This document shows, in pieces, positions 1 to 5,403 of a stretch of DNA of 6,808 bases. The notes below the pieces were generated by a model, which saw only the letters and a program-made list of their open reading frames with translations, was not told the origin of the DNA and searched no databases. The position numbers and the translations under genes are program-made. The first letter of the stretch is position 1; every line of letters begins with the position of its first letter. The stretch spans positions 1-6,808 of the forward strand of contig JAFOTA010000201.1 of the NCBI GenBank assembly GCA_017421145.1, read 5' to 3'. The stretch comes from Treponema sp. (GTDB lineage: Bacteria; Spirochaetota; Spirochaetia; Treponematales; Treponemataceae).

Positions 1-837
1 AGGCTTTTTCTTTTTTGCCCAGATGACGTTCGGAACAAAAAGCATAAGGAGGAAAACCAGACCCGAAACGCAGAAGCCAAGTTTATACGGCCGCTCCTTT
101 GAATAGATCGACATGATCCTCACGCTGCTGATTATGTCACCAAAATGCTTACGCAGTCTTCCTGTCATCAAAGAGGGATTTTTTAAATCAGTGTGGTAGC
201 TTCCGTAGATTCCCATAATCTTTCCGCCGCCGCACCTTGAATATGCCTCAATGAAATTTGACGTCATGTAAGATTCCCTAACCTGCGACATTCCGTCATT
301 TCTTGTCTCATCGGAATAAAAATCTTTTCCCTGCTGGATGCACTCCTTTGCAAGCGAATATTTTTCAGAACCGGAAAGACCTTTTTCTTCAAGATATTTT
401 AAGTAGCGCTCACCTGTAGTTCCAAACTGATGCCCAACGTCCGTTCCGTAAAAAACAGTCTCAGGACAAGCCTCCTTTATCCCGTGGAAAAACTCATTGT
501 AATATTCATTGCCGGACAAGGTTCCTTTGATCTCAACAAAAATCTCATCAATAAGCTCATCCGAATTTTCTTTCATCCAAAAATTGAGAAAATCCGCCGT
601 GTAAAAAGGAAGTTCCACAAAAAGATTCCGGCATCCGGCGTCATAATTTTTTTTCCACAAATCAAGCTCGATGTCATAATACTCTTTAAAACCATGTGAC
701 TCGCCGTACAGCATGATCTGGGTTTCCTTTTTCGGATAAACATCAGCAGCATTGTCCAATCCTACAAATACAAAACCGGTAAGCATAGCCGCTCCAAGCA
801 AAGCAAATGCGACCGCCGTTTTTATTTTCTGTTTCAA
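1..837 (-). CDS. TIKI/ChaN/erythromycin-esterase-like membrane protein, 3' end beyond window
   Basis: An uninterrupted frame of 279 codons reads from a TTG start at 837 to the left edge, so the C-terminus is missing. An AGGGAG ribosome binding site at 844-849 lies six bases upstream of the TTG. The N-terminus is a lysine-rich signal anchor (hydrophobic residues about 7-28). G45-E46-S47-H48-G49 follows, then F-V-E-L-P with E75, R187-E-S-Y-M, and G212-S-Y-H215. This E/H, E, R and late-H order is typical of the TIKI superfamily (TraB, ChaN, EreA-like), whose members are metal-dependent hydrolases or haem-binding proteins. A second hydrophobic segment (about 253-274) followed by K-K-K-K suggests a membrane-tethered domain on the outer face of the membrane. 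The substrate cannot be inferred. The GESHG motif resembles erythromycin esterases, but the protein is shorter and resistance is not implied. I am confident the gene is real and moderately confident of the family. Confidence 0.8.
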   Translation of the reverse strand, partial: MKQKIKTAVAFALLGAAMLTGFVFVGLDNAADVYPKKETQIMLYGESHGFKEYYDIELDLWKKNYDAGCRNLFVELPFYTADFLNFWMKENSDELIDEIFVEIKGTLSGNEYYNEFFHGIKEACPETVFYGTDVGHQFGTTGERYLKYLEEKGLSGSEKYSLAKECIQQGKDFYSDETRNDGMSQVRESYMTSNFIEAYSRCGGGKIMGIYGSYHTDLKNPSLMTGRLRKHFGDIISSVRIMSIYSKERPYKLGFCVSGLVFLLMLFVPNVIWAKKKKP

Positions 838-983
838 ATCTTTCTCCCTGAAAAAGCTGACAGGGCATTTCCGCCGCCCGAACAGCTTGGATAACCGTTT
901 TATCGGCATTTTTCCGTGACAAAAGAACGCTGCATTGCCATACGACTCTCAATGATGCACTGCCGTCTGCCGAAAATATAGGT
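838..983. other. Divergent intergenic region between the TIKI-like gene and the secreted-protein gene
   Basis: Both flanking genes are transcribed outward, so both promoters should lie here. I see no pair of -35 and -10 hexamers with good spacing on either strand. A short inverted repeat, GATAA-ccgtt-TTATC, lies near 892-906 and could be an operator, but it is only five bases per arm. The plus-strand gene has only a weak AGG just before its ATG. Confidence 0.4.
844..849 (-). promoter_or_regulatory. Ribosome binding site deciding the TTG start at 837
   Basis: On the minus strand AGGGAG is followed by the six bases AAAGAT and then TTG. No in-frame ATG with a comparable site precedes the signal-anchor segment, so the TTG is the best start for the TIKI-like gene. 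Confidence 0.7.
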
Positions 984-1496
984 ATGAAATTTTCCAGGAT
1001 TAGGGTTTGCATGCTCTTTTTTTCTATATTAATATCTTCTTTTGCGTACTCTCTTGAAATCTACAGGCCGTCGAACTTCGGGTTGATGGATGAAATTCCG
1101 TGCATTCTTAAAATTACGGACATGGACGGGAATGATGCAAGCGACAAAATAATCAGCATAAGCGTCACTTGGTATGACGGGATGCAGACTGATCCGCACT
1201 GGACGCACAAGTATTACGACGGATGTTTTACGGGCGGCGCAATCGTCCATCTTGAGATGCAGAGGGGAACATACAAAATCTCCGTTTCAACGCCCAAGGA
1301 GCACCAGAGGGATTATCTTCCGGGAAACACAGAGGAATGGACGTCCAACGAATTTACATACAAGACAGGAAGCCCTGCACTTAAGGTTATTTTTATAAGC
1401 CCGACCGCAAATCAGAACGGATTTTACACCGGCGGATGGCACATAGACTACCGCGCGCCGAAATATTTCATGTACACCAAGCCATACAGGGAATGA
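984..1496 (+). CDS. Small secreted protein of unknown function (170 aa)
   Basis: I do not recognise a named family. The N-terminus is a clear signal peptide: basic residues K2, R5 and R7, a hydrophobic core about 8-20, and a likely cleavage after A21 or S23. There is no lipobox, so a soluble periplasmic or exported protein is more likely than a lipoprotein. The mature part (about 147 residues) alternates short hydrophobic strands with polar turns and is rich in W, Y and G. This suggests a small all-beta (Ig-like or transthyretin-like) domain. C40 and C81 are the only cysteines after the signal and could form a disulfide. The C-terminal half carries a distinctive G-G-W-H-I-D-Y-R-A-P stretch (about 150-159). 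The 984 start is chosen because it supplies the basic n-region; its RBS is weak. A start at M10 (1011) has an AGGG upstream but loses most of the positive charge. The gene stands alone, and the nearest terminator on its strand is at 1688-1719. Confidence 0.75.
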   Translation: MKFSRIRVCMLFFSILISSFAYSLEIYRPSNFGLMDEIPCILKITDMDGNDASDKIISISVTWYDGMQTDPHWTHKYYDGCFTGGAIVHLEMQRGTYKISVSTPKEHQRDYLPGNTEEWTSNEFTYKTGSPALKVIFISPTANQNGFYTGGWHIDYRAPKYFMYTKPYRE

Positions 1497-1511
1497 AATG
1501 CACCTTTGAGC

Positions 1512-1582
1512 CTGATTTGCTTGATTTTCCGTGATTTCCAAAATCAGCAAAAAAAAATTCAAAAAGATTTATGATTTTCCGT
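1512..1582. repeat. AT-rich cluster of inverted and direct repeats
   Basis: CTGATTT (1512-1518) and TGATTTT (1522-1528) are both complementary to the AAAATCAG segment at 1540-1547, so alternative hairpins are possible. The 11-mer TGATTTTCCGT occurs at 1522-1532 and again at 1572-1582, exactly 50 bases apart. A nine-base A-run lies at 1549-1557. No T-run follows the hairpins on the plus strand, so this is not a standard terminator for the gene ending at 1496. Its function is unknown. Confidence 0.5.
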
Positions 1583-1586
1583 AACC

Positions 1587-1664
1587 TTATCCAAGGACAG
1601 GTGTTTGTTTTTTAGTTGCAATAGCAAACGAAATCTTTACAGAATGCTGTCTTATTTGCAACAT
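1587..1664 (-). CDS. Candidate 25-aa small ORF with a near-perfect Shine-Dalgarno sequence
   Basis: On the minus strand, ATG at 1664 opens 25 codons ending in TAA (1587-1589). AGGAGGTG (1670-1677) sits five bases upstream, matching the usual bacterial anti-Shine-Dalgarno sequence over eight bases at good spacing. This is the best ribosome binding site in the window. The peptide begins MLQIRQHSVK, is basic (R5, K10, K18, K19), and ends T-P-V-L-G. It has no cysteine, no signal peptide and no membrane segment. It starts 62 bases after the Rrf2 stop, so it could be the last cistron of the sulfur operon. Against it: it is very short, I know no homologue, and the same bases on the plus strand could be a C-rich RNA element ahead of a terminator. 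It could also be a leader peptide, but nothing on the minus strand downstream needs one within the window. Confidence 0.4.
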   Translation of the reverse strand: MLQIRQHSVKISFAIATKKQTPVLG

Positions 1665-1674
1665 TTCTGCACCT
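1599..1674. repeat. Nested inverted repeat, potential RNA fold
   Basis: Three tiers are seen on the plus strand. The outer pair is AGGTG (1599-1603) with CACCT (1670-1674). The middle pair is GTTGCAATA (1615-1623) with TATTTGCAAC (1653-1662), nine pairs with one bulged base. The inner pair is ACAG (1639-1642) with CTGT (1647-1650) around a four-base loop. Transcribed on either strand it can fold into an elongated hairpin. On the minus strand it would cover both the Shine-Dalgarno sequence and the start codon of the 25-aa ORF. On the plus strand it sits just ahead of the terminator. Confidence 0.55.
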
Positions 1675-1677
1675 CCT
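1670..1677 (-). promoter_or_regulatory. Strong Shine-Dalgarno sequence of the 25-aa ORF
   Basis: AGGAGGTG on the minus strand, with spacer CAGAA before ATG. An upstream GGAG (1678-1681 region) extends the purine-rich tract. AGGTG of this site can pair with CACCT inside the ORF (plus-strand copy 1599-1603), which would hide it. Confidence 0.45.
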
Positions 1678-1687
1678 CTCCTTTTTT

Positions 1688-1719
1688 CCCGGTCGTCCAT
1701 ATGGGTGGCCGGGATTTTT
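1688..1719 (+). terminator. Rho-independent terminator, plus-strand specific
   Basis: Arms 1688-1698 and 1703-1713 (eleven pairs, starting CCCGG and ending CCGGG) close an ATAT loop and are followed by ATTTTT. Three of the eleven pairs are G-U wobbles in plus-strand RNA but become A-C mismatches in minus-strand RNA. On the minus strand the hairpin is followed by an A-run. It therefore terminates plus-strand transcription, either of the secreted-protein gene through a long 3' UTR or of a separate small RNA, and it insulates the convergent sulfur operon. Confidence 0.75.
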
Positions 1720-1726
1720 CATAGGC

Positions 1727-2152
1727 TCAGATGCAATACTCAAAGCCCACGAAATTCCGGTTTTTTTCGGCAAGCTCTTCCAAAGTCACGGAATCTACGA
1801 ATGAATTCACTTCTTTTTCAAAGTCAGTCCAGAAATTTTCCGTGGCAAGAGACACAAGATAAGGTTTTTCAGAAGGGCTTCTAGGACAAAGGTCTCCTTC
1901 CATTGCCCTGAGTATTTCACCGGCAGTGTATTCGCTGGCTTTTTTGTTGAGCTTGTACCCACCGTTAGAACCGCGGCTTCCGATCACAAGTCCTGCCTTA
2001 CCGAGCTGAATCAAAATCTGCTCAAGGTACTTTACGGAAAGATTCCTGCTGTGGGAAAGGATTTTCACAGGAACAAAGTTTTCTGTCCCATGCTCAGCCA
2101 GATCCGTCATAATTAAAAGTGCATACTGTCCTCTTGTTGAAATCTTGTACAT
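1727..2152 (-). CDS. Rrf2-family transcriptional regulator, CymR-like
   Basis: A 141-aa protein of normal Rrf2 length. The start is ATG 2152 because GGAG (2159-2162) lies six bases upstream and the protein then begins MYKISTRGQYAL, the conserved Rrf2 N-terminus. A longer in-frame reading from 2209 would run into the upstream gene. The winged helix-turn-helix spans about residues 1-70: recognition helix near L38-S-V-K-Y-L-E-Q, wing R60-G-S-N-G-G-Y. A dimerisation helix follows, and the tail T-L-E-E-L-A (123-128) is typical of the family. The three-cysteine Fe-S cluster of IscR/NsrR is absent: only C89 and C140 are present. That favours a CymR-type cysteine-status repressor, which acts with CysK rather than by its own cluster. 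The gene sits 16 bases after the C-S lyase gene as a late cistron of the sulfur operon. Autoregulation from an operator upstream of the right edge is likely but not visible. Confidence 0.88.
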   Translation of the reverse strand: MYKISTRGQYALLIMTDLAEHGTENFVPVKILSHSRNLSVKYLEQILIQLGKAGLVIGSRGSNGGYKLNKKASEYTAGEILRAMEGDLCPRSPSEKPYLVSLATENFWTDFEKEVNSFVDSVTLEELAEKNRNFVGFEYCI

Positions 2153-2168
2153 TTTTTTCTCCGCTAAC

Positions 2169-3344
2169 TCAGCTGTCTCTAAACTCCCGGCAGATACGCT
2201 CCAATGCAAGCTTCAGAATCTTTCTCGGCGTAGCACAGTTTATGCGCTGGAACTTTTCGCCCTCACGTCCAAACATGGTTCCGTAATCAAGCCAGACCTT
2301 GGCCTTCCGCAAAACCCGCTCGGTAATCTCCCTGTCCGAAAGATTTTCAAAAGACGTAAAATCAAGCCACAGAAGATATGTGCCTTCAGGAACCACGGCC
2401 TTTATCTTGGGACAATTCTGCTCAAGATATTCCTTTGTAAAATCAATGTTCTCTTTTATATATGCCTTTACTTTCTCAAACCATCCGGCACCGTTTTCAT
2501 AAGCCGCAACCGAAGCTTCAAGACCCATGAGGCTGGGTTCATCATAACCGGTCCGGTCAACTTCCCTCTGGAATTCTTCACGGATCTTCTGATTTTTGAT
2601 TATGATGTTGGAAAATTGAAGCCCTGCAAGATTGAATGTCTTGCTCGGAGACGTGCATACTATGGAATTATCCGCAGCTTCATCGGAAAGCGTTGCATAA
2701 ACAGTGTGCTTTGAGCCTGAGAAAACAAAATCGCAGTGGATTTCATCCGAAACGACAAGCACGTTGTGCTTCAGGCAGATTGCGCTCATCTTCAGAAGCT
2801 CGTCTTTTGTCCAAACCCTTCCTCCGGGATTATGCGGCGAGCAGAGCAAAAAAAGCTTTACATTTTCGGAAACAATCTTCTGCTCAAAATCTTCGAAATC
2901 AATTTCATAGTGTCCGTCCTTGAATACCAAGGGATTGCTTACGACCCGTCTTCCCTGTGCTGCAATGGTATTGAAAAAAGGATAATAGACCGGCTTTTGT
3001 ATGAGAACTCCGTCACCTTCTTTAGTGAATGCGCGGATTGCAGTACCGATTGCAAAAACGACTCCCGGCGTGTTTATGACCCATTCTTCTTCGATCGAAA
3101 AACCGTGGCGAGAACCGAACCATTTTTTTACTGCTCTGTAATAGCGGTCGTCCGGGCGGCTGTAACCGAAGATTCCGTGCTTTGCCCTTTTTTTCAAGGC
3201 TTTTATAATGCATGGTGCAGTCGGAAAATCCATGTCGGCAACCCACAGAGAAATCGCATCCAAAGGTTTTTTACGTTTTGCAGCAAGATCATATTTTGCC
3301 GCAAAAGTATTTTTTCTGTCAGTCACATGATTGAAATTTGCCAT
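2169..3344 (-). CDS. MalY/PatB/cystalysin-type PLP-dependent C-S lyase
   Basis: A fold-type I PLP enzyme of 391 aa, full length for cystathionine beta-lyases of the MalY/PatB class, which release thiols, pyruvate and ammonia from cystathionine or cysteine. Visible motifs are W34-V-A-D-M-D, Y120-Y-P-F-F, S169-P-H-N172-P-G-G-R-V-W, S199-D200-E-I-H203, S232-P-S-K235-T-F-N with K235 as the predicted Schiff-base lysine, and F366-Q-R-I-N with the carboxylate-binding R367. The SPHNP-GRVW, SDEIH-D and SKTFN-AG segments match my memory of T. denticola cystalysin, a cysteine desulfhydrase that releases H2S and is haemolytic. A cystathionine beta-lyase or H2S-producing role is therefore likely, though these cannot be separated by sequence alone. 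AGGAGG (3349-3354) favours the second of two tandem ATGs (3344, spacing four) over the first (3347, spacing one). The start overlaps the upstream stop as TGATG, implying translational coupling. Confidence 0.9.
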   Translation of the reverse strand: MANFNHVTDRKNTFAAKYDLAAKRKKPLDAISLWVADMDFPTAPCIIKALKKRAKHGIFGYSRPDDRYYRAVKKWFGSRHGFSIEEEWVINTPGVVFAIGTAIRAFTKEGDGVLIQKPVYYPFFNTIAAQGRRVVSNPLVFKDGHYEIDFEDFEQKIVSENVKLFLLCSPHNPGGRVWTKDELLKMSAICLKHNVLVVSDEIHCDFVFSGSKHTVYATLSDEAADNSIVCTSPSKTFNLAGLQFSNIIIKNQKIREEFQREVDRTGYDEPSLMGLEASVAAYENGAGWFEKVKAYIKENIDFTKEYLEQNCPKIKAVVPEGTYLLWLDFTSFENLSDREITERVLRKAKVWLDYGTMFGREGEKFQRINCATPRKILKLALERICREFRDS

Positions 3345-4519
3345 CATTCCTCCTGCAATGCCTGCCTCAAATCAGCTATCAAATCATCAGCGTTTTCTAT
3401 ACCGACCGAAAGCCTTAGAGTTGCCGGAGTGATTCCGTTTTTCAACCTCAGTTCTTCCGGTACGTCTGCATGTGTCTGGGTCGTCGGATATGTTATCAAT
3501 GTTTCCACACCGCCAAGACTTTCTGCATACTGGATGAGCTTTACATGGCTCAAAACGGAAAGTGCTTTTTCAGTGCTGTCCGTCTGGAAAGTGAGCATTC
3601 CTCCGAATCCCCTTGCCTGCTTTTTCATGATTCCGTATCCAGGATGATCTTCAAGTCCCGGGTAGATTACGCGCACGACAGATTTTTGTGTCTTAAGCCA
3701 CCGCGCGATTTTTATTGCATTTTCCTGTGCCTTTTCCATGCGCAGCGCAAGCGTTTTTATTCCGCGGAGAACAAGCCAGCAGTCAAATGGTGCAAGACCT
3801 GCTCCCGTCGTTTTTATGAGGAAGCGGAGCTTTTCCTGAATGTCCTTTCTGTTCGTCACGATAAAACCAGAAAGAGTGTCGTTATGTCCGCTAAGATATT
3901 TCGTCCCCGAATGGATCACTATGTCGGCACCGAGTGCAAGCGGATTCTGAAAATAAGGTGACAGGAAAGTGTTGTCAACTATAAGAAGAAGATTGTGCCT
4001 TGCAGCGATTTTTGCAACGGAAGCAATATCCGTTACGTTCATCATCGGATTTGTCGGAGTTTCTACATACACGGCCTTTGTTTTTTCCGTAATCAAAGAT
4101 TCAATGTCATCGGAAGCACATGAAGCGCGCGTAAAGCTGATTCCGTTTTTTGAGGAGACATGATCAAAAAGCCTTATCGTTCCGCCGTAAAGATCAGAAT
4201 CAACTATAAGATGATCGCCCGGTTTGAAAATCTCCATCAAAAGGCTGATTGCAGCCATGCCCGTAGAAAGAGCGAATGCATCGATGCCGCCCTCAAGCGC
4301 GCACACTACTTTTTCCAGCTGCTCGCGCGTCGGATTCTGAAGCCTTGAATAATCAAAGCCAGTGCTCTGTCCAGCCCCGGGATGCGCATAAGTTGCGGTC
4401 TGATAAATAGGAAAACTTACCGCACCGTAGTGGGTACACCCGGTCTTTCCGTCACTGCTTGCCTCATCGCCGGAATCTTTTTCCAAGTGAAGGCATTTTG
4501 TTTCTATTGACAACGCCAT
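3344..4519 (-). CDS. Cys/Met metabolism PLP enzyme (cystathionine gamma-synthase/lyase family)
   Basis: A 391-aa protein, normal length for the MetB/MetC/CGL family. The ATG at 4519 has GGAG (4526-4529) six bases upstream; a longer TTG reading from 4540 would swallow that site. Family landmarks are Y57-S-R59-L-Q-N-P-T, S85-T-G-M, Y111-G-G-T, D182-N-T, and H203-S-G-T-K207-Y-L-S-G-H, where K207 should carry PLP. The C-terminal landmark is S334-L-G-G-V-E339-T-L. The Y-G-G-T motif lacks the cysteine (Y-G-C-T) that marks many methionine gamma-lyases. That favours cystathionine gamma-synthase, gamma-lyase or O-acylhomoserine chemistry. Paired with the downstream C-S lyase it could form a two-step transsulfuration route from cysteine through cystathionine to homocysteine. 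Sequence alone does not fix the direction. It is cytoplasmic and follows the transporter ATPase by 70 bases. Confidence 0.9.
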   Translation of the reverse strand: MALSIETKCLHLEKDSGDEASSDGKTGCTHYGAVSFPIYQTATYAHPGAGQSTGFDYSRLQNPTREQLEKVVCALEGGIDAFALSTGMAAISLLMEIFKPGDHLIVDSDLYGGTIRLFDHVSSKNGISFTRASCASDDIESLITEKTKAVYVETPTNPMMNVTDIASVAKIAARHNLLLIVDNTFLSPYFQNPLALGADIVIHSGTKYLSGHNDTLSGFIVTNRKDIQEKLRFLIKTTGAGLAPFDCWLVLRGIKTLALRMEKAQENAIKIARWLKTQKSVVRVIYPGLEDHPGYGIMKKQARGFGGMLTFQTDSTEKALSVLSHVKLIQYAESLGGVETLITYPTTQTHADVPEELRLKNGITPATLRLSVGIENADDLIADLRQALQEE

Positions 4520-4547
4520 GTTGAACTCCAGTATTTTCAAATCAGAA

Positions 4548-4581
4548 ACTCAGGACAATCTTTTTGGAAGCTGCCCTGAGT
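4548..4581 (-). repeat. Inverted repeat in the ATPase-to-PLP-enzyme gap
   Basis: On the minus strand ACTCAGGG and TCCTGAGT pair over eight positions (one G-U) around an 18-base loop, between the ATPase stop and the next gene's RBS. Only short T-runs follow, so it is a weak terminator at best. It could be an mRNA processing or stabilising hairpin that sets transporter-to-enzyme ratios. Confidence 0.45.
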
Positions 4582-4589
4582 ACTTTCTT

Positions 4590-5354
4590 CTAAATGTTAT
4601 ATTCCACTTCCTGAACTTTTCCGCCGTAATTCAATATTTCGAGAATCTTGTTACGGTAGATTGCAAACGCATCCTGAATCCTTGCCCTTGGTCTCGGAAG
4701 CTCAATGTCAATGACCGCCTCGACTTTTGACGGACGCGCGCTCATGACCACAACTTTGTCGCTCATGTAGATTGCCTCATCCACATCATGCGTAACCATG
4801 AGCATGGTCATGTCGTTTTCTTTTTTTATCCTGAGGATTTCGTCCTGAAGATTCATCCTCGTGAAAGCATCCAGGGCACCGAGAGGCTCATCAAGAAGAA
4901 GCACTTTCGGGTGTCCCACAAGGGCACGGGCAAGAGACGCACGCTGCTGCATTCCACCAGAAATCTGATGCGGATAGGAGTTTTCGAATCCCTTGAGTCC
5001 CACAAGATTTATTATGTCGGTCACGTCCTGCTTTTTTTCTTTGAAGATTTTTCTTGCCTTCAATCCGAACGCAACGTTTCCATAAACCGTAAGCCATGGA
5101 AAAAGATTCGAGCCCTGGAAAGCAAATCCACGGTCGCTTCCGGCTTTTTTGATTTTTTCACCGTCAAGAAGAACTTCTCCCTGAAACTTTTTTTCAAGAC
5201 CTCCGATTATCCTGAGCAGGGTTGATTTTCCGCAGCCAGACGGACCAATCAGCGAAACAAAACTTCCCGGCTGTATGTCCAATGTAAAATTGTTCAGCAC
5301 GTGGATATCATCAAAACTTTTATTTACATTCTGTATCTTTATGTTTCCAAGCAA
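4590..5354 (-). CDS. ABC transporter ATPase, SsuB/TauB (nitrate/sulfonate/taurine) family
   Basis: A complete 254-aa nucleotide-binding subunit. The TTG start at 5354 is set by AAGGAG (5362-5367) seven bases upstream. All motifs are intact: Walker A G37-P-S-G-C-G-K43-S-T, Q-loop Q80 within F-A-F-Q, signature I131-S-G-G-M-Q-Q, Walker B V151-L-L-L-D155-E156, D-loop G159-A-L-D, and switch H189 in V-T-H-D. The N-L-F-P-W-L-T-V stretch after the Q-loop and the G-A-L-D-A-F-T-R sequence are typical of the SsuB/TauB/NrtD/ThiZ branch. It would energise the permease encoded just upstream at the cytoplasmic face of the inner membrane. Family membership is firm. The substrate is not fixed by this subunit: sulfonates, taurine, nitrate, thiamine precursors and others share the branch. 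Confidence 0.93.
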   Translation of the reverse strand: MLGNIKIQNVNKSFDDIHVLNNFTLDIQPGSFVSLIGPSGCGKSTLLRIIGGLEKKFQGEVLLDGEKIKKAGSDRGFAFQGSNLFPWLTVYGNVAFGLKARKIFKEKKQDVTDIINLVGLKGFENSYPHQISGGMQQRASLARALVGHPKVLLLDEPLGALDAFTRMNLQDEILRIKKENDMTMLMVTHDVDEAIYMSDKVVVMSARPSKVEAVIDIELPRPRARIQDAFAIYRNKILEILNYGGKVQEVEYNI

Positions 5355-5403
5355 TTTTAAACTCCTTTTTTATTACGGATGACCTTAATCGTCAAACTAC
5401 GGA

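Noticed and set aside
910..919. TTTTCCGT word recurring across the window
   Set aside because: It also occurs inside coding sequence (for example near 1837, 4084 and 6147), so it is probably a common word of this genome and not a specific site.
743..1012. Minus-strand 89-codon frame overlapping the TIKI-like gene start
   Set aside because: It is in a different frame from the TIKI-like protein and overlaps the secreted-protein start. It lacks any motif or good RBS.
1570..1575. TATGAT as a -10 promoter element on the plus strand
   Set aside because: No acceptable -35 lies 16-18 bases upstream, only an A-run, so it is mentioned only as weak support for a small RNA.
2153..2209. N-terminal extension of the Rrf2 protein from an upstream ATG
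   Set aside because: It would overlap the lyase gene, and the extra 19 residues precede the conserved Rrf2 N-terminus, which has its own RBS.
2145..2714. Plus-strand open frame of 189 codons antisense to the Rrf2 and C-S lyase genes
   Set aside because: No domain, no convincing RBS, and fully opposite genes with strong family matches.
2736..3647. Plus-strand open frame of about 300 codons antisense to the two PLP enzymes
   Set aside because: It spans the junction of two well-supported minus-strand genes, shows no recognisable motifs, and is rich in Cys, Ser and Arg as expected for a shadow frame.
4520..4540. TTG start for the MetB/MetC-family enzyme
   Set aside because: The reading would pass through the GGAG site that serves ATG 4519.
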